Part shown: positions 9,486 through 19,317 of the stretch, piece after piece
How positions within the stretch are numbered: position 1 is the first letter of the stretch
Layout: every line of letters begins with the position of its first letter
The notes under the pieces: model-generated
Told to the model about the DNA's origin: nothing
The model's input: only the letters and a program-made list of their open reading frames with translations
Databases searched by the model: none
Position numbers and translations under genes: made by a program
Assembly: GCA_022799935.1 (NCBI GenBank)
Contig: JAAWPK010000007.1
Span: 1 to 43,066 of the forward strand
Length of the DNA: 43,066 nt
Source of the DNA: Clostridia bacterium
GTDB taxonomy: Bacteria > Bacillota > Clostridia > TANB77 > CAG-508
Direction: 5' to 3'

Positions 9486-10806
9486 TTGTTTCAAACAATA
9501 AAAAACGCTATAAAGAATCCAGACTTAAGAAAGAAATTACTATATACACTATTACTTATAGTAATATTTAGACTAGGTTGCTACATAACAGTACCTGGTG
9601 TAGATAGTATAGCTCTTGCAGATGCTTTAGGAGCTCAAAATGGATTAACAGGTCTAATAGACTTGATATCAGGAGGAGCTTTCTCAAGATTTTCTATGTT
9701 TGCAATGAGCATAAGCCCATATATCACAGCTTCAATAGTTATACAATTATTGGCTATGGTAATACCTGCACTTGAAAGGCTTTCTAAAGAAGAAGGAGAA
9801 GCTGGTCGTCAAAAATTAAATAAATATACAAAAGTATTAACTTTAGTACTTGCTTTAGTAGAAAGCTTAGGAATATATTTATCATATAGATCAGCAGGTG
9901 TATTCGTAGATGACTCATTCTTAACAGGAGCATTAATAGTAATATCATTAGTTGCAGGAACATCACTACTTATGTGGTTAGGTGATCAAATAACAAATAA
10001 AGGAATTGGTAATCGGAATATCTGTAATAATTTTTGTTGGTATCCTTTCAGGACTTCCAAGTGGAATTATTACAATATGGAATCTAATGTTTACATCAGC
10101 AGGATTTTCAACAACAGGTTTAATTACAGCACTTGGAATTTTAGTTGGTGCAATAATACTTGTTGCTGCTGTTGTATTTGTACAACAAGCTGAAAGAAGA
10201 GTACCAGTACAATATGCTAAAAAAGTTGTAGGAAGAAAAATGTATGGAGGGCAAAATACTCATATACCATTAAAACTTGCAATGGCAGGAGTAATGCCTA
10301 TAATCTTTTCATCATCATTTTTAACATTTCCTGCAATGATAATATCGATGTTTAATCAAAATATTGCAACTGGAACAGGATTTTTAGCAGGATTATATAA
10401 ATTTTCAATTGCAACATCTTCAGCAGGTGTTCCAATTGGATATGCAATAGCAAATGCAATAGTTTATTTAGTATTAATAGTTGCATTTACATTCTTCTAT
10501 ACTTTTGCAACATTTAATCCAGCAGAAGTTTCAAATAATATAAAGAAGAATGGCGGATTCATACCAGGAATAAGAGCTGGAAAACCAACAACAGATTATT
10601 TATCAGCAATAATATCTAAAATAACTTGGTTTGGAGGATTATATTTAGCAATAATTGCTATTCTTCCAATGTTACTTAGATTTACAAGTATAGATATAAC
10701 ATTTGGTGGTACATCTATATTAATTGTAGTTGGTGTTGCTTTAGAAATGGTTGATCAATTAGAATCACAACTTGTTATGAGACATTACAAGGGATTTCTT
10801 GAATAA
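9486..10806 (+). CDS. secY: Preprotein translocase subunit SecY (one CGG +1 site)
   Basis: SecY is the membrane channel of the Sec translocon. The start is TTG 9486, directly after the rplO stop, with GAGGTGG upstream. The conceptual product is 439 aa, the usual length, with ten hydrophobic segments. The frame breaks at in-frame CGG 10014-10016. Skipping C10014 restores the family motif GIGNGIS (here GIGNGISVIIF) and the rest of the protein, with QQAERRVPVQYAKK downstream. Without the shift, translation would continue out of frame to 10193 and lose transmembrane helices 5-10, which is not compatible with function of this essential gene. Confidence 0.95.
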
Positions 10807-10827
10807 AAAATAAAGGAGAGAATTATA

Positions 10828-11493
10828 ATGATTATAATAATGCTCGGAGCTCAAGGAACAGGGAAGGGAACAATTGCAGGACTAGTAAGTAAAGAAACTG
10901 GCTTCCCACAAGTCTCAACAGGAGATATATTTAGAAAAAATATTAGTGAAAAAACTGAACTTGGAATAAAAGCAGATGAGTATATTTCATCAGGAAATTT
11001 AGTACCAGATGAGATAACTGTGCCTATGGTTAAAGATAGATTAACTTGGGAAGACGCAGTAAATGGAGTAATTCTAGATGGATTTCCAAGAACTATAGAG
11101 CAAGCAGAAAAACTAGATGAAATGCTAAAAGAAATGGGCAAAAAAGTAGATTTAGTTATAAATCTTGTAACACCAAGAGAAGAAATTATAGATAGAATGC
11201 TTACAAGAAGAGTATGTACAAATCAAGAATGCAAGACAATATATAATATAAAATTGAATCCACCAAAAGTAGAAGGTATTTGTGACAAATGTGGATCAAA
11301 ACTAAAACAAAGAGAAGATGATTCAGACTCAGAAGCAATAAATAGAAGATTAGAAATATATGAAGAAAAAACTAGCCCATTAGTAGAGTACTATGATAAA
11401 AAAGGAATATTGAAAACTGAAAAAGTAAGTTTAGAAATTAATAGAATGGGTGTAGATGTAGCAAATGATTTAATTAAAATGCTACAAAAATAA
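10828..11493 (+). CDS. adk: Adenylate kinase
   Basis: Adk (221 aa) catalyses ATP + AMP to 2 ADP in the cytoplasm. The P-loop GAQGTGKGT is at residues 7-15, and the NMP site VILDGFPRT follows. The LID domain carries a zinc site with CTNQEC and CDKCGSKL, typical of Gram-positive long-form Adk. The ribosome-binding site is AAAGGAGAG. The secY-adk-map order is conserved in Firmicutes. CGG at 10845 lies in CTC-GGA and is read straight. Confidence 0.97.
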   Translation: MIIIMLGAQGTGKGTIAGLVSKETGFPQVSTGDIFRKNISEKTELGIKADEYISSGNLVPDEITVPMVKDRLTWEDAVNGVILDGFPRTIEQAEKLDEMLKEMGKKVDLVINLVTPREEIIDRMLTRRVCTNQECKTIYNIKLNPPKVEGICDKCGSKLKQREDDSDSEAINRRLEIYEEKTSPLVEYYDKKGILKTEKVSLEINRMGVDVANDLIKMLQK

Positions 11494-11526
11494 TCAGCAT
11501 GTAATTACGGCAAAGGAATGAATAAA

Positions 11527-12298
11527 ATGATAGAAATTAAGTCTAAAAGAGAGATAGAATTAATAACAGAAGCGTGCAAGATTGTAGCTCTTGTCCACAA
11601 AAAAATGGAAGAAGTAATTAAACCAGGGATATCAACCTTAGAACTAGATAAAATCGCTGAAAAAGTAATTAGGGATAATGGTGGTATTCCTGCCCAAAAA
11701 GGGTATCCAAGTTACCAAAAAGGGGTTCCAGACTTTCCAAGTACAATATGTGCATCTGTAAATGATGAAGTAATACATGGTATACCATCAAACAAAGTAC
11801 ATTTGAAGGAAGGGGATATCATAAGTATTGATTTAGTAGCGTTAAAAAATGGATATAATGGAGATGCTGCAAGAACATATATAGTAGGAAAAGGAAGTAA
11901 AGAGGCAGAAAAACTAGTAAATATAACTAAAAAAGCATTTTTTGAAGGAATAAAGTTTGCAAAACCAGGATTTAGAATTGGAGATATATCACATGCAATA
12001 GGGGAATTTGTAGAGAAAAATGGATTTAGTGTTGTAAAGGAATTTCAAGGACACGGAATTGGAAAAGAAATGCATGAAGATCCTGGAATACCCAATTACG
12101 GAAAAGAAGGTCGTGGTCCACGAATAGAAAAACGGAATGACACTTGCTATAGAACCTATGGTAATAGCAGGAAAACCAGATATTTTGGAGCTTGAAGATG
12201 GATGGACAATAGTTACAGAAGATGGAAGTCTTGCAGCTCATTATGAAAATACAATATTAGTTACAGAAAATGAGCCTAAAGTATTGACAATACTTTAG
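11527..12298 (+). CDS. map: Methionine aminopeptidase, type I (one CGG +1 site)
   Basis: This metalloenzyme removes the initiator methionine. I prefer ATG 11527 (MIEIKSKREIE, AAAGGA 9 bases upstream) over ATG 11518. The metal ligands are the two Asp in IDLVALKNGYNGDAA, His in GHGIGKEMHEDP, Glu in AIEPMV and Glu in HYENT. The frame breaks at in-frame CGG 12133. Skipping C12133 gives EKGMTLAIEPMV and continues to TAG 12296-12298. The last two glutamate ligands lie after the site, so an unshifted product would be inactive. A CAC-GGA (12054) and a TAC-GGA (12099) just upstream contain the same tetranucleotide and do not shift. Confidence 0.95.
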
Positions 12299-12378
12299 AA
12301 ATACGATATAATCTATTAGTTAATTATAAGAAAAACAAAAAATTAGTATAAAGTAAAAAATAAGAGGAGGAAAGTAAA

Positions 12379-12597
12379 TTGGCAAAAGAAGATGTTATAG
12401 AAGTTGAAGGTACTGTTGTTGAAACATTACCTAATACAACATTTAAAGTAGAACTAGAAAATGGGCATCAAGTTCTTGCACATATTTCAGGAAAACTTAG
12501 AATGAACTATATAAAAATTCTACCAGGTGATAAAGTTAAACTTGAACTTTCAGCATATGATTTAAATCGCGGAAGAATTACATGGAGAGCAAAATAG
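12379..12597 (+). CDS. infA: Translation initiation factor IF-1
   Basis: IF-1 (72 aa) is an S1/OB-fold protein that binds the 30S A site during initiation. [18 protein letters not shown] and GRITWRAK are conserved. The start codon is TTG 12379, after AGGAGG at 12365-12370. CGC-GGA at 12570 carries CGG outside codon phase and is read normally. Confidence 0.98.
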   Translation: MAKEDVIEVEGTVVETLPNTTFKVELENGHQVLAHISGKLRMNYIKILPGDKVKLELSAYDLNRGRITWRAK

Positions 12598-12631
12598 AAG
12601 CCAATTTATGATATAAAGGAGGTTAAGCAAG

Positions 12632-12745
12632 ATGAAAGTAAGACCATCAGTAAAGAAAATGTGTGAAAAGTGCAAAGTAATTAAAAGAAAAGGTGTTATA
12701 AGAGTAATTTGTGAAAATCCAAAACACAAACAAAGACAAGGATAA
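12632..12745 (+). CDS. rpmJ: 50S ribosomal protein L36
   Basis: L36 is only 37 aa: [20 protein letters not shown], then a second metal-ligand segment [13 protein letters not shown]. The C-C-C-H residues form its zinc site. AAGGAGG lies upstream. Its position between infA and rpsM is standard. Confidence 0.97.
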   Translation: MKVRPSVKKMCEKCKVIKRKGVIRVICENPKHKQRQG

Positions 12746-12906
12746 TAGTAATCAAATATTTAGATATTAGCACAAATTTAGATGCGGCTGTATATTGATA
12801 AATGTATAACAATATATATCAAAATTTGTGTTTATATATATTTTCAAAAAAAGTCTATCTCTTAAGACAAAAAATAAGAGAAGTAAAAATGGAGGTGCTT
12901 AAAAAC
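12746..12906 (+). other. Structured spacer rpmJ-rpsM
   Basis: A 161-base spacer with a perfect 9-bp outer stem (CACAAATTT 12771-12779 with AAATTTGTG 12822-12830). It encloses an inner hairpin, TATATTG 12791-12797 with CAATATA 12810-12816. It contains one GCGG in the apical region and a Shine-Dalgarno GGAGGTG at the 3' end for rpsM. It could be the place where an alpha-operon autoregulator binds, but this is inference. Confidence 0.45.
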
Positions 12907-13278
12907 ATGGCTCGTATAGCAGGAGTTGATTTACCTAGAGAAAAAAGAGTAGAAATAGGACTTACATATATTTATGGAATAGGTGTAGCAAGTTCTAATA
13001 AAATTCTTAAAGAAGCTGGAGTTAATCCAGATACTAGAGTAAAAGATTTGACAGATGATGAAGTAAACAGTATAAGAAAAATAATCGATGGAAGTTATAA
13101 AGTTGAAGGTGATTTAAGAAGAGAAGTAGCTCTTAACATTAAAAGACTTACAGAAATCGGTTGTTATAGAGGTTTAAGACATAGAAAAAGCTTACCAGTT
13201 AGAGGACAAAGAACAAAAACTAATGCCCGTACAAGAAAAGGTCCTAGAAAATTAGTAAGTAAAAGTAAGAAGAAATAA
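12907..13278 (+). CDS. rpsM: 30S ribosomal protein S13
   Basis: S13 (123 aa) is in the 30S head and contacts P-site t[29 protein letters not shown] and [24 protein letters not shown] are conserved. The start is ATG 12907, 9 bases after GGAGGTG; longer upstream starts have no support in the family. Confidence 0.98.
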   Translation: MARIAGVDLPREKRVEIGLTYIYGIGVASSNKILKEAGVNPDTRVKDLTDDEVNSIRKIIDGSYKVEGDLRREVALNIKRLTEIGCYRGLRHRKSLPVRGQRTKTNARTRKGPRKLVSKSKKK

Positions 13279-13294
13279 GGGAGGTTAATACCAA

Positions 13295-13690
13295 ATGGCT
13301 AATAAAAATGTAACAAGAAAAACACCTAGAAGAAATAGAAAGAACATAGATAAAGGTTCTGCTCATATTCATTCTAGCTTTAATAATACAATAGTTACAG
13401 TTACAGATACACAAGGAAATGTTATTTCTTGGGCAAGTGCAGGAGAACTTGGATTTAAAGGTTCAAGAAAAAGTACACCATTTGCTGCTGGTCAAGCTGC
13501 TGAAACAGCTGCAAAAGCCGCAATGGAACATGGACTAAAAACAGTTGAAGTATTTGTAAAAGGACCAGGTTCTGGTCGTGAAGCTGCAATCAGAGCACTT
13601 CAAACAGCAGGTTTAGAAATAAGTGCTATAAAAGATGTGACACCAATACCACATAATGGTTGTAGACCACCAAAAAGAAGAAGAGTATAG
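13295..13690 (+). CDS. rpsK: 30S ribosomal protein S11
   Basis: S11 (131 aa) lies at the 30S platform near the mRNA exit. [30 protein letters not shown] and the end [15 protein letters not shown] are diagnostic. GGGAGG lies upstream. No in-frame CGG occurs. Confidence 0.98.
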   Translation: MANKNVTRKTPRRNRKNIDKGSAHIHSSFNNTIVTVTDTQGNVISWASAGELGFKGSRKSTPFAAGQAAETAAKAAMEHGLKTVEVFVKGPGSGREAAIRALQTAGLEISAIKDVTPIPHNGCRPPKRRRV

Positions 13691-13720
13691 AAGATATAAA
13701 GAAAGAGGTGTAAAAAATAC

Positions 13721-14347
13721 ATGTCAAGATATAAAGATGAACAATGTCGTATCTGTCGTAGAGAAGGACAAAAATTGTTCTTGAAGGGAGCAAGATGCTA
13801 CACAGATAAATGTGCGATATCAAGAAGAAATTATGCTCCAGGAGAGCATGGACAAAAGAAAGCAAAACTTTCAGAGTATGGTATCCAATTAAGAGAAAAA
13901 CAAAAAACTAAAGCTTTTTATGGTGTAAGAGAAGATCAATTCAGAAAATATTTTGCTATGGCTGCAAATAAAAAAGGAATAACAGGTGAAAATTTACTTC
14001 AAATTCTAGAAAGTAGATTAGACAATGTTGTATATAGATTAGGATATGGTAGTTCAAGACCACAAGCAAGACAACTTGTAAACCATGGATTATTTGAAGT
14101 AAATGGAAAAAAAGTTAGTATTCCATCTTATTTAGTAAAAGCAGGAGATGTAATAAAGGTTAGAGAAATCAAAAAAGATAAAAAGATTGTTAAAGAAAAT
14201 GTAGAAGTAAATGCTTCAAGACCTGTTCCAGCATGGTTAGAAAAAAATGAGAAAGATGTAAGTGGAAAAGTAATAAGACTAGCATCTAGAGAAGATGTAG
14301 ACATCCCAGTAGAAGAACATTTAATAGTAGAGCTATACTCTAAATAG
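13721..14347 (+). CDS. rpsD: 30S ribosomal protein S4
   Basis: S4 (208 aa) nucleates 30S assembly. The N-terminal zinc site uses [15 protein letters not shown] and a second CYTDKC pair. The S4 RNA-binding domain [25 protein letters not shown] follows. S4 regulates the alpha operon in other bacteria. AGAGGTG supports the start. Confidence 0.98.
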   Translation: MSRYKDEQCRICRREGQKLFLKGARCYTDKCAISRRNYAPGEHGQKKAKLSEYGIQLREKQKTKAFYGVREDQFRKYFAMAANKKGITGENLLQILESRLDNVVYRLGYGSSRPQARQLVNHGLFEVNGKKVSIPSYLVKAGDVIKVREIKKDKKIVKENVEVNASRPVPAWLEKNEKDVSGKVIRLASREDVDIPVEEHLIVELYSK

Positions 14348-14371
14348 TAGTTTAAAATTTAGGAGGTAAAA

Positions 14372-15316
14372 ATGATAGAATTTGAAAAGCCAAATATTGA
14401 ATGTACAAATATGGATGAACAAAATAACTATGCGAAATTTGTGTGCGAACCACTAGAGCGTGGATATGGTGTAACAATAGGAAACTCATTAAGAAGAATT
14501 TTACTTTCATCACTTCCTGGTTGTGCAATAACAAGTATAAGAATAGATGGTGTTGTTCATGAATTTTCAACAGTACCAAATGTAGTTGAGGATGTTTCTG
14601 AAATAATCGTAAATTTAAAAGGTGTTAGATTCAAATCATATGACAACGAGGAGAAAATAATTAAAATTGACTTCAAAGGAGAAGGTGAAGTCACTGCTGC
14701 TGATATAATTACTGATGGAACAATAGAAGTATTAAATCCAGAATTACATATAGCAACAGTTGCAGAAGGAGGACATTTCGTAGTAGAAATGACTGTTGAA
14801 AAGGGAAGAGGATATAACACAGCTGCTAAGAATAAGAAAGATAATCAAGATATATCTGTATTACCAATAGATTCAATATTTACTCCAGTAAAGAAAGTAA
14901 ACTACCAAGTAGAAAATACAAGAGTAGGACAAATGGTAGACTTTGATAAACTAATAATAGAAGTATGGACAGATGGAAGCCTAAAAGCTTATGAAGCTAT
15001 AAGTTTAGCTGCAAAAGTCATAACAGAACATTTAGCTTTATTTATAGACTTATCTGAAGCTGCTAAAAATACTCAAATAATGGTAGAGAAAGAGGAATCA
15101 AAAACTGCCAGAGTATTAGAGATGTCAATCGAAGACTTAGAATTAACAGTTAGAAGCTTTAACTGCTTAAAAAGAGCAGGAATATCTACTGTACAAGACT
15201 TAGCAAATAAAACAGAATCAGATATGATGAAAGTTAGAAACTTAGGTAAGAAATCATTAGATGAAGTTACAAATAAACTTCATTCATTAGGATTAGATTT
15301 CGCCCAAGAGGAATAG
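14372..15316 (+). CDS. rpoA: DNA-directed RNA polymerase subunit alpha
   Basis: RpoA (314 aa). The N-terminal dimerisation domain contains the assembly motif [20 protein letters not shown]. The C-terminal alpha-CTD, with [22 protein letters not shown] and [12 protein letters not shown], binds UP elements and activators. AGGAGG is placed upstream, and rplQ follows as usual. No in-frame CGG occurs. Confidence 0.98.
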   Translation: MIEFEKPNIECTNMDEQNNYAKFVCEPLERGYGVTIGNSLRRILLSSLPGCAITSIRIDGVVHEFSTVPNVVEDVSEIIVNLKGVRFKSYDNEEKIIKIDFKGEGEVTAADIITDGTIEVLNPELHIATVAEGGHFVVEMTVEKGRGYNTAAKNKKDNQDISVLPIDSIFTPVKKVNYQVENTRVGQMVDFDKLIIEVWTDGSLKAYEAISLAAKVITEHLALFIDLSEAAKNTQIMVEKEESKTARVLEMSIEDLELTVRSFNCLKRAGISTVQDLANKTESDMMKVRNLGKKSLDEVTNKLHSLGLDFAQEE

Positions 15317-15345
15317 TTCAAAAAATAGAAAAGGAGTGAACCAAA

Positions 15346-15870
15346 GTGGCAAGAAATAGAAAATTAGGTAGAACAACATCACAAAGATTAGCAATGCTTA
15401 GAACACAAACAACAGATCTTTTCTTAAATGGAAAAATAAAAACAACAGAAGCTAGAGCAAAAGAAATAAAAGCAATAGCAGATAGTATAATATCACTTGC
15501 AGTTAGAGAGAAAGATAACTTTGAAGAAGTGGAAGTAAAAGTTGTTCGTGCTAAATTAGATAGCAAAGGAAATAAAGTTACTGAAGTTGCTAAAAGCAAA
15601 AATGGTAAAGAATACTTAAAAGTTGTTAAAGAAGAAATTACTGAGAAAAGACAAAAAGATATGCCAACAAGATTAAATGCAAGAAGAAAAATTATGACAA
15701 AAGTAAACAAAGTAAAAACAAGTGAAGGTAAAAATATAGATTTACCTGCAAAACTATTTAATGAAATAGCTCCAAAATACCAAGATAGAAATGGTGGATA
15801 TACAAGAATAATAAAACTTGGAAAAAGAAGAGGAGATTCAGCAGAAATTGTTTTGTTAGAATTAATCTAA
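15346..15870 (+). CDS. rplQ: 50S ribosomal protein L17, with long insertion
   Basis: L17 starts at GTG 15346 (ARNRKLGRTTSQRLAMLRTQ, family N-terminus) and ends with GGYTRIIKLGKRRGDSAEIVLLEL. At 174 aa it is about 50-60 residues longer than the usual 112-125. The extra part lies in the middle, around residues 65-125, lysine-rich and partly charged-helical. L17 is near the tunnel exit, so the insertion could extend from the ribosome surface (inference). Confidence 0.95.
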   Translation: MARNRKLGRTTSQRLAMLRTQTTDLFLNGKIKTTEARAKEIKAIADSIISLAVREKDNFEEVEVKVVRAKLDSKGNKVTEVAKSKNGKEYLKVVKEEITEKRQKDMPTRLNARRKIMTKVNKVKTSEGKNIDLPAKLFNEIAPKYQDRNGGYTRIIKLGKRRGDSAEIVLLELI

Positions 15871-15884
15871 GAATAAATATAAAT

Positions 15885-15925
15885 AAAAGCCCCTGTTCAA
15901 ATAAGAATATGGGTCTTTTTTTATT
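15885..15925 (+). terminator. Intrinsic terminator after rplQ
   Basis: AAAAGCCC pairs with GGGTCTTTT (one bulged T), followed by a run of T. It closes the ribosomal superoperon. Confidence 0.7.
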
Positions 15926-15962
15926 TAAATATTGAAATTTAGTATATTTTGTGATATAAAAG

Positions 15963-15968
15963 TATAAT
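15963..15968 (+). promoter_or_regulatory. Possible -10 (TATAAT) for the 16004-cdaA unit
   Basis: A perfect TATAAT lies about 36 bases before the small-protein start and just after the rplQ terminator. The -35 is unclear: TTTAGT at 15938 gives a 19-base spacer. Confidence 0.4.
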
Positions 15969-16003
15969 ATAAGAAATACAAGAAAACTTTGGAGGAAAAT
16001 GAA

Positions 16004-16156
16004 ATGGAAAAAAGAGAAAAGAAACAAAAAGAAAAAAAACCAATGGACAAAAAGAAATTAATACGAAATATAGTTATAGTAGTAATAGTTGCAGCAATGC
16101 TATTATCAGTTGCAGCAACACTAATATATAATATAATCTACGCATTACAAAAATAG
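16004..16156 (+). CDS. Small single-pass membrane protein, 50 aa
   Basis: A Lys-rich N-terminus of about 22 residues is followed by one hydrophobic helix (about residues 24-46, IVIVVIVAAMLLSVAATLIY) and a short LQK tail, so it is probably a membrane-anchored miniprotein with a cytoplasmic basic head. TTTGGAGGAAAATGAA gives a good ribosome-binding site. It precedes cdaA by 31 bases and probably shares its transcript. Its size and layout recall stressosome-associated miniproteins, but I cannot name a family. Confidence 0.7.
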   Translation: MEKREKKQKEKKPMDKKKLIRNIVIVVIVAAMLLSVAATLIYNIIYALQK

Positions 16157-16187
16157 TAAATTATTTTAACCAGAGAAAGGAAAAAAT

Positions 16188-17098
16188 ATGGGAAGTAATG
16201 TAGTAAACCGGAATATCTAACAACATAGGAAATATAATATTAGGATATGCACAAGAATTGTATACAAATCCGCTGAAACTGGTAATATTGGTAATAGATA
16301 TAGTAATAGTGGTACTTCTATTTACAAAGCTATTCAAAATAGTTAAAGACTCTAGAGCATGGCAACTTTTAAAAGGAATAGGATTAGTTGTAATCGCTAT
16401 GGCACTAAGTTCTTTTCTAGGATTAAATATACTAAATTACATACTAACATCATTTATGACCTACGGTGTAGTTTTAGTTGTAATATTCCAGCCAGAGCTT
16501 AGAAGATCACTAGAAGAACTTGGAAGCAATAAACTTACAAAATTATTTGGAATAGACAAAGACATAGATACAAAAACAAAAGAAGAAATATATAAAATAG
16601 CAATAGCCGCATTTGAATTATCAAGAGAAAAAACAGGAGCACTTATAGTTATAGAAAGAGACATTGAGATAAAAGACATAATAGAGACAGGAATATTTAT
16701 GGATTCAGAGATATCTCCACAATTACTTGTAAACATATTCGTTCCAAAGACACCACTTCATGATGGAGCGGTTGTAATAAGCGGAGGAAGAATAAAAGCT
16801 GCTGCTTGTATGCTTCCACTTGCTGGAGACAAAGACATAGCAAGAGAACTTGGAACCAGACATAGAGCAGCAATTGGAATATCAAAAGAATCAGATGCAA
16901 TAGCAGTTGTTGTATCTGAAGAAACTGGAAAAGTATCTATTGCAAAAGATCGGAGTATTGATTGCAGATGTTAAGGAAGAAACATTGAAGAAGATATTGA
17001 TAAAGAATTTAATAACAAAGAAAAATATACAAGCTGCAAAGGGCATAAGTGAAATTAAAGAAATGATAAAAGGTAATGAAGACAACAAAGAATTGTAA
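16188..17098 (+). CDS. cdaA: Diadenylate cyclase CdaA (two CGG +1 sites)
   Basis: A membrane-bound c-di-AMP synthase, 302 aa when recoded. It starts at ATG 16188 after GAGAAAGGA and reads MGSNVVN, then in-frame CGG 16209; skipping the C gives GISNNIGNIILGYAQELYTN and three membrane helices. The DAC domain has HDGAVVI and GTRHRAA, the active-site motifs. A second in-frame CGG (16951) lies near the end; skipping it gives AKDGVLIADVKEETLKKIL and the C-terminal tail to TAA 17098. A TAC-GGT (16464) and an AGC-GGA (16782) inside the gene are not shifted. The usual partner cdaR (YbbR repeats) does not follow here. Confidence 0.93.
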
Positions 17099-17103
17099 GT
17101 AAG

Positions 17104-17147
17104 AAATCTCTAAGTTTTGTAAAAGCTATAAAACTTAGAGATTTTTT
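17104..17147 (+). terminator. Intrinsic terminator after cdaA
   Basis: A perfect 15-bp stem (AAATCTCTAAGTTTT with AAAACTTAGAGATTT) is followed by T residues. Confidence 0.92.
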
Positions 17148-17172
17148 CTAAATATATTACAATTTCTTCACA

Positions 17173-17201
17173 TTGAGTTCACAAAAGGAGAGTAATATAA
17201 T
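17173..17201 (+). promoter_or_regulatory. Promoter of htrA
   Basis: TTGAGT (17173-17178), a 17-base spacer and TATAAT (17196-17201), 34 bases before the htrA start and just after the cdaA terminator. Confidence 0.7.
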
Positions 17202-17234
17202 ATTATAGATAAGACTAATGGAGGTTTATTATAA

Positions 17235-18450
17235 ATGGAAGAAAATGAAAGTAATATTTTTAAAAGTGTAAAAACACCAAAGAATAAATCTAGCTTTTCC
17301 AAAAATGTACTATTACCATTTATATCAGGGATAGTAGGAACAAGTTTAGTAATAGGAGTGTGCTTTGGAATTCCAGAAGTTAGAACAAAAATAATAGGAG
17401 AACAAGGTTATAAATCATCAGATACATCATATGAAGCAAAGCCTAGTTCAACAACTACTGTAAATGCAACAGCAGTATCTCTAAAAGAATATTCAGATAC
17501 AGCAATAGGTGTGGCGGAAAAAGTACAGCCATCTATTGTTGGAATCGAAATAGAATATAATGTGAATTCATTTTTTGGTAGAAGTACTGCAAAGGGTTCA
17601 GGATCGGGAATAATAATATCAGAAGATGGATATATATTAACTAATAATCATGTTGTAAGTACATCAGATACAAATACTTCATCAGCATATTATCAGGTAT
17701 CAGAGGCAGTTTCTGTAAAAGTAAAACTATATAATGATGAAACATTATATGATGCTAAAATTATCGGAAAAGATGATGAAACAGATTTAGCAGTAATAAA
17801 AATAGAAAAAAACGGGCTAACAAAAGCAGAGCTTGGAGATTCAGATAGTGTAAAAGTACGGAGAATTCTCAATGGCAATAGGAAACCCACTTGGATTATC
17901 TTCAAGTGTAACAGGAGGTTTAGTAAGTGCTGTAAATAGAGAAATAACAACATCAGATAGAAAGACATATAAAGTTATTCAGACAGATGCTGCAATAAAT
18001 TCTGGAAATAGTGGAGGAGCATTAGTAAATAGCGAAGGAAAAGTAATAGGATTAAACACCTTAAAACTATCAGGAGATGGAATTGAAGGTATAGGGTTTG
18101 CAATACCAATAAATGATACAAAGGATATTGTGGCTCAATTGATAGAACATAATAAAGTAATAAGACCATTTATAGGAATTAGTGGAATAGCAGTAGATGA
18201 TGCAATGGCACAGAAATATAATATTGTAGTAGGAGTATATGTACAAGATATAGAAGATTTTTCAGCAGCACAAAAAGCAGGAATTAAAATAGGCGATGTG
18301 ATAACTGAAATAGATGGACAAAAAGTAATAAATATGGATGAAGTAACAGAAATAAAGAATAAACACAAAATAGGAGACATATTGAAAATTAAAATATATA
18401 GAAATGGAGAATATAAAGATTTAGAGCTTACTTTAGAAGAAAAACCATAG
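17235..18450 (+). CDS. htrA: HtrA/DegP-type membrane serine protease (one CGG +1 site)
   Basis: A surface quality-control protease, 404 aa when recoded. A cytoplasmic head is followed by one membrane helix (about residues 26-46), a Ser/Thr-rich linker, a trypsin-like domain with His139 (LTNNHVV), Asp184 (TDLAVIK) and Ser259 (GNSGGAL), and a C-terminal PDZ domain (about 305-395). The frame breaks at in-frame CGG 17859. Skipping the C gives VKVGEFSMAIGNPLG, a classical HtrA segment. The catalytic serine and the PDZ domain lie behind the site, so recoding is needed for activity. ATC-GGA (17765) and AAC-GGG (17813), shortly before it, do not shift. Confidence 0.94.
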
Positions 18451-18463
18451 TATAGAAATAGAA

Positions 18464-18523
18464 AAAAGCACTAAGTATATAATTTAGTTAACCACAACTA
18501 AAAATATACGAGGTGCTTTTGTT
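18464..18523 (+). terminator. Intrinsic terminator after htrA
   Basis: AAAAGCAC and downstream bases pair with GTGCTTTT across a long arm with an inner TTTAGTT/AACTAAA hairpin, ending in a T-rich stretch. Confidence 0.75.
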
Positions 18524-18782
18524 ATCTTTATGTTATTAATAAGAGATAAAAAATGTAGTATATTACAAAGAGAACCAAATAAATTTTGTTAATAGTAGTA
18601 ATAGTTTTTTTGATTTAATAATGTTGAAGTTTAATAAAAAATATAGTAGACTAGAAGAGTAGTTTAGATTAAAAAGATGTCAATATATAATGATAATTAT
18701 TTTGTAAAAAAGTAAGATTAATTTAACAAAATGTTAAGAGACTATATATAATAAAAATTTCATTGAAAGGACAAAATAAATT
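18524..18782 (+). promoter_or_regulatory. AT-rich intergenic region with possible promoter
   Basis: About 260 bases with no ORF of note. TTAACA (18723-18728), an 18-base spacer and TATAAT (18747-18752) could be the promoter for the gene at 18783; GAAAGGA follows as ribosome-binding site. I see no other structure. Confidence 0.4.
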
Positions 18783-19223
18783 ATGCAAAAGGGAATTAAT
18801 AGTAAAAAAGATTTAATAGTAGTAATAGTTCTAATATTTATTTTAATACTAACTGTAATTTTATCAATACATGTAATTTATGAAGTTAAAGGCTTTTCTA
18901 TGCATACATATAGTTTAAATGCAATAGTTGTAGAAGTAAATGAAGACACAATATATGTTATGGAAAAAGAAGGAGAGGTTGATTATCCTAATTTATATAA
19001 AGTTTATTTTGGTGAAAAAGGAAATACTGAATTTAAACAAGGACAAGAAGTGAGGATTTATCATAAGCAAAAGTATATGAGTGGATTGAGTTATTATACA
19101 ATATATAAGGATAAAGTGAAAAAAATTGAAATAATAAAAGAAAAAAGTGAAATAGAAATACCAAATTCTGTATTAAGCTATTATTATAGTTCAACACATA
19201 AAGGTATAAAAATAAGAACATAA
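18783..19223 (+). CDS. Membrane-anchored protein of unknown function, 146 aa
   Basis: I do not recognise the family. Residues 10-33 are one strong hydrophobic helix after a short Lys-containing head, so it is probably anchored with the rest outside. The exterior part (NAIVVEVNEDTIYVME, then QGQEVRIYHK) looks like a small beta-barrel with OB/SH3-like strands. It carries no in-frame CGG. It stands before a promoter and a pilin-like gene. Confidence 0.7.
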   Translation: MQKGINSKKDLIVVIVLIFILILTVILSIHVIYEVKGFSMHTYSLNAIVVEVNEDTIYVMEKEGEVDYPNLYKVYFGEKGNTEFKQGQEVRIYHKQKYMSGLSYYTIYKDKVKKIEIIKEKSEIEIPNSVLSYYYSSTHKGIKIRT

Positions 19224-19255
19224 AAGTAACGAAAAGTAAAGTTACATAGTAAGAA

Positions 19256-19284
19256 TTGACAAAAAAAATTGCTTATGATAATAT
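19256..19284 (+). promoter_or_regulatory. Promoter of pilin-like gene 19318
   Basis: TTGACA (19256-19261), a 17-base spacer and TAATAT (19279-19284), 33 bases before the start codon. Confidence 0.65.
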
Positions 19285-19317
19285 AAATTACAATTAAATA
19301 AGAAATAAGGAGAAGAG

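Noticed and set aside
12802-12906. N-terminal extension of S13
   Set aside because: No family support; GGAGGTG lies correctly before ATG 12907 and the extension is spacer sequence.
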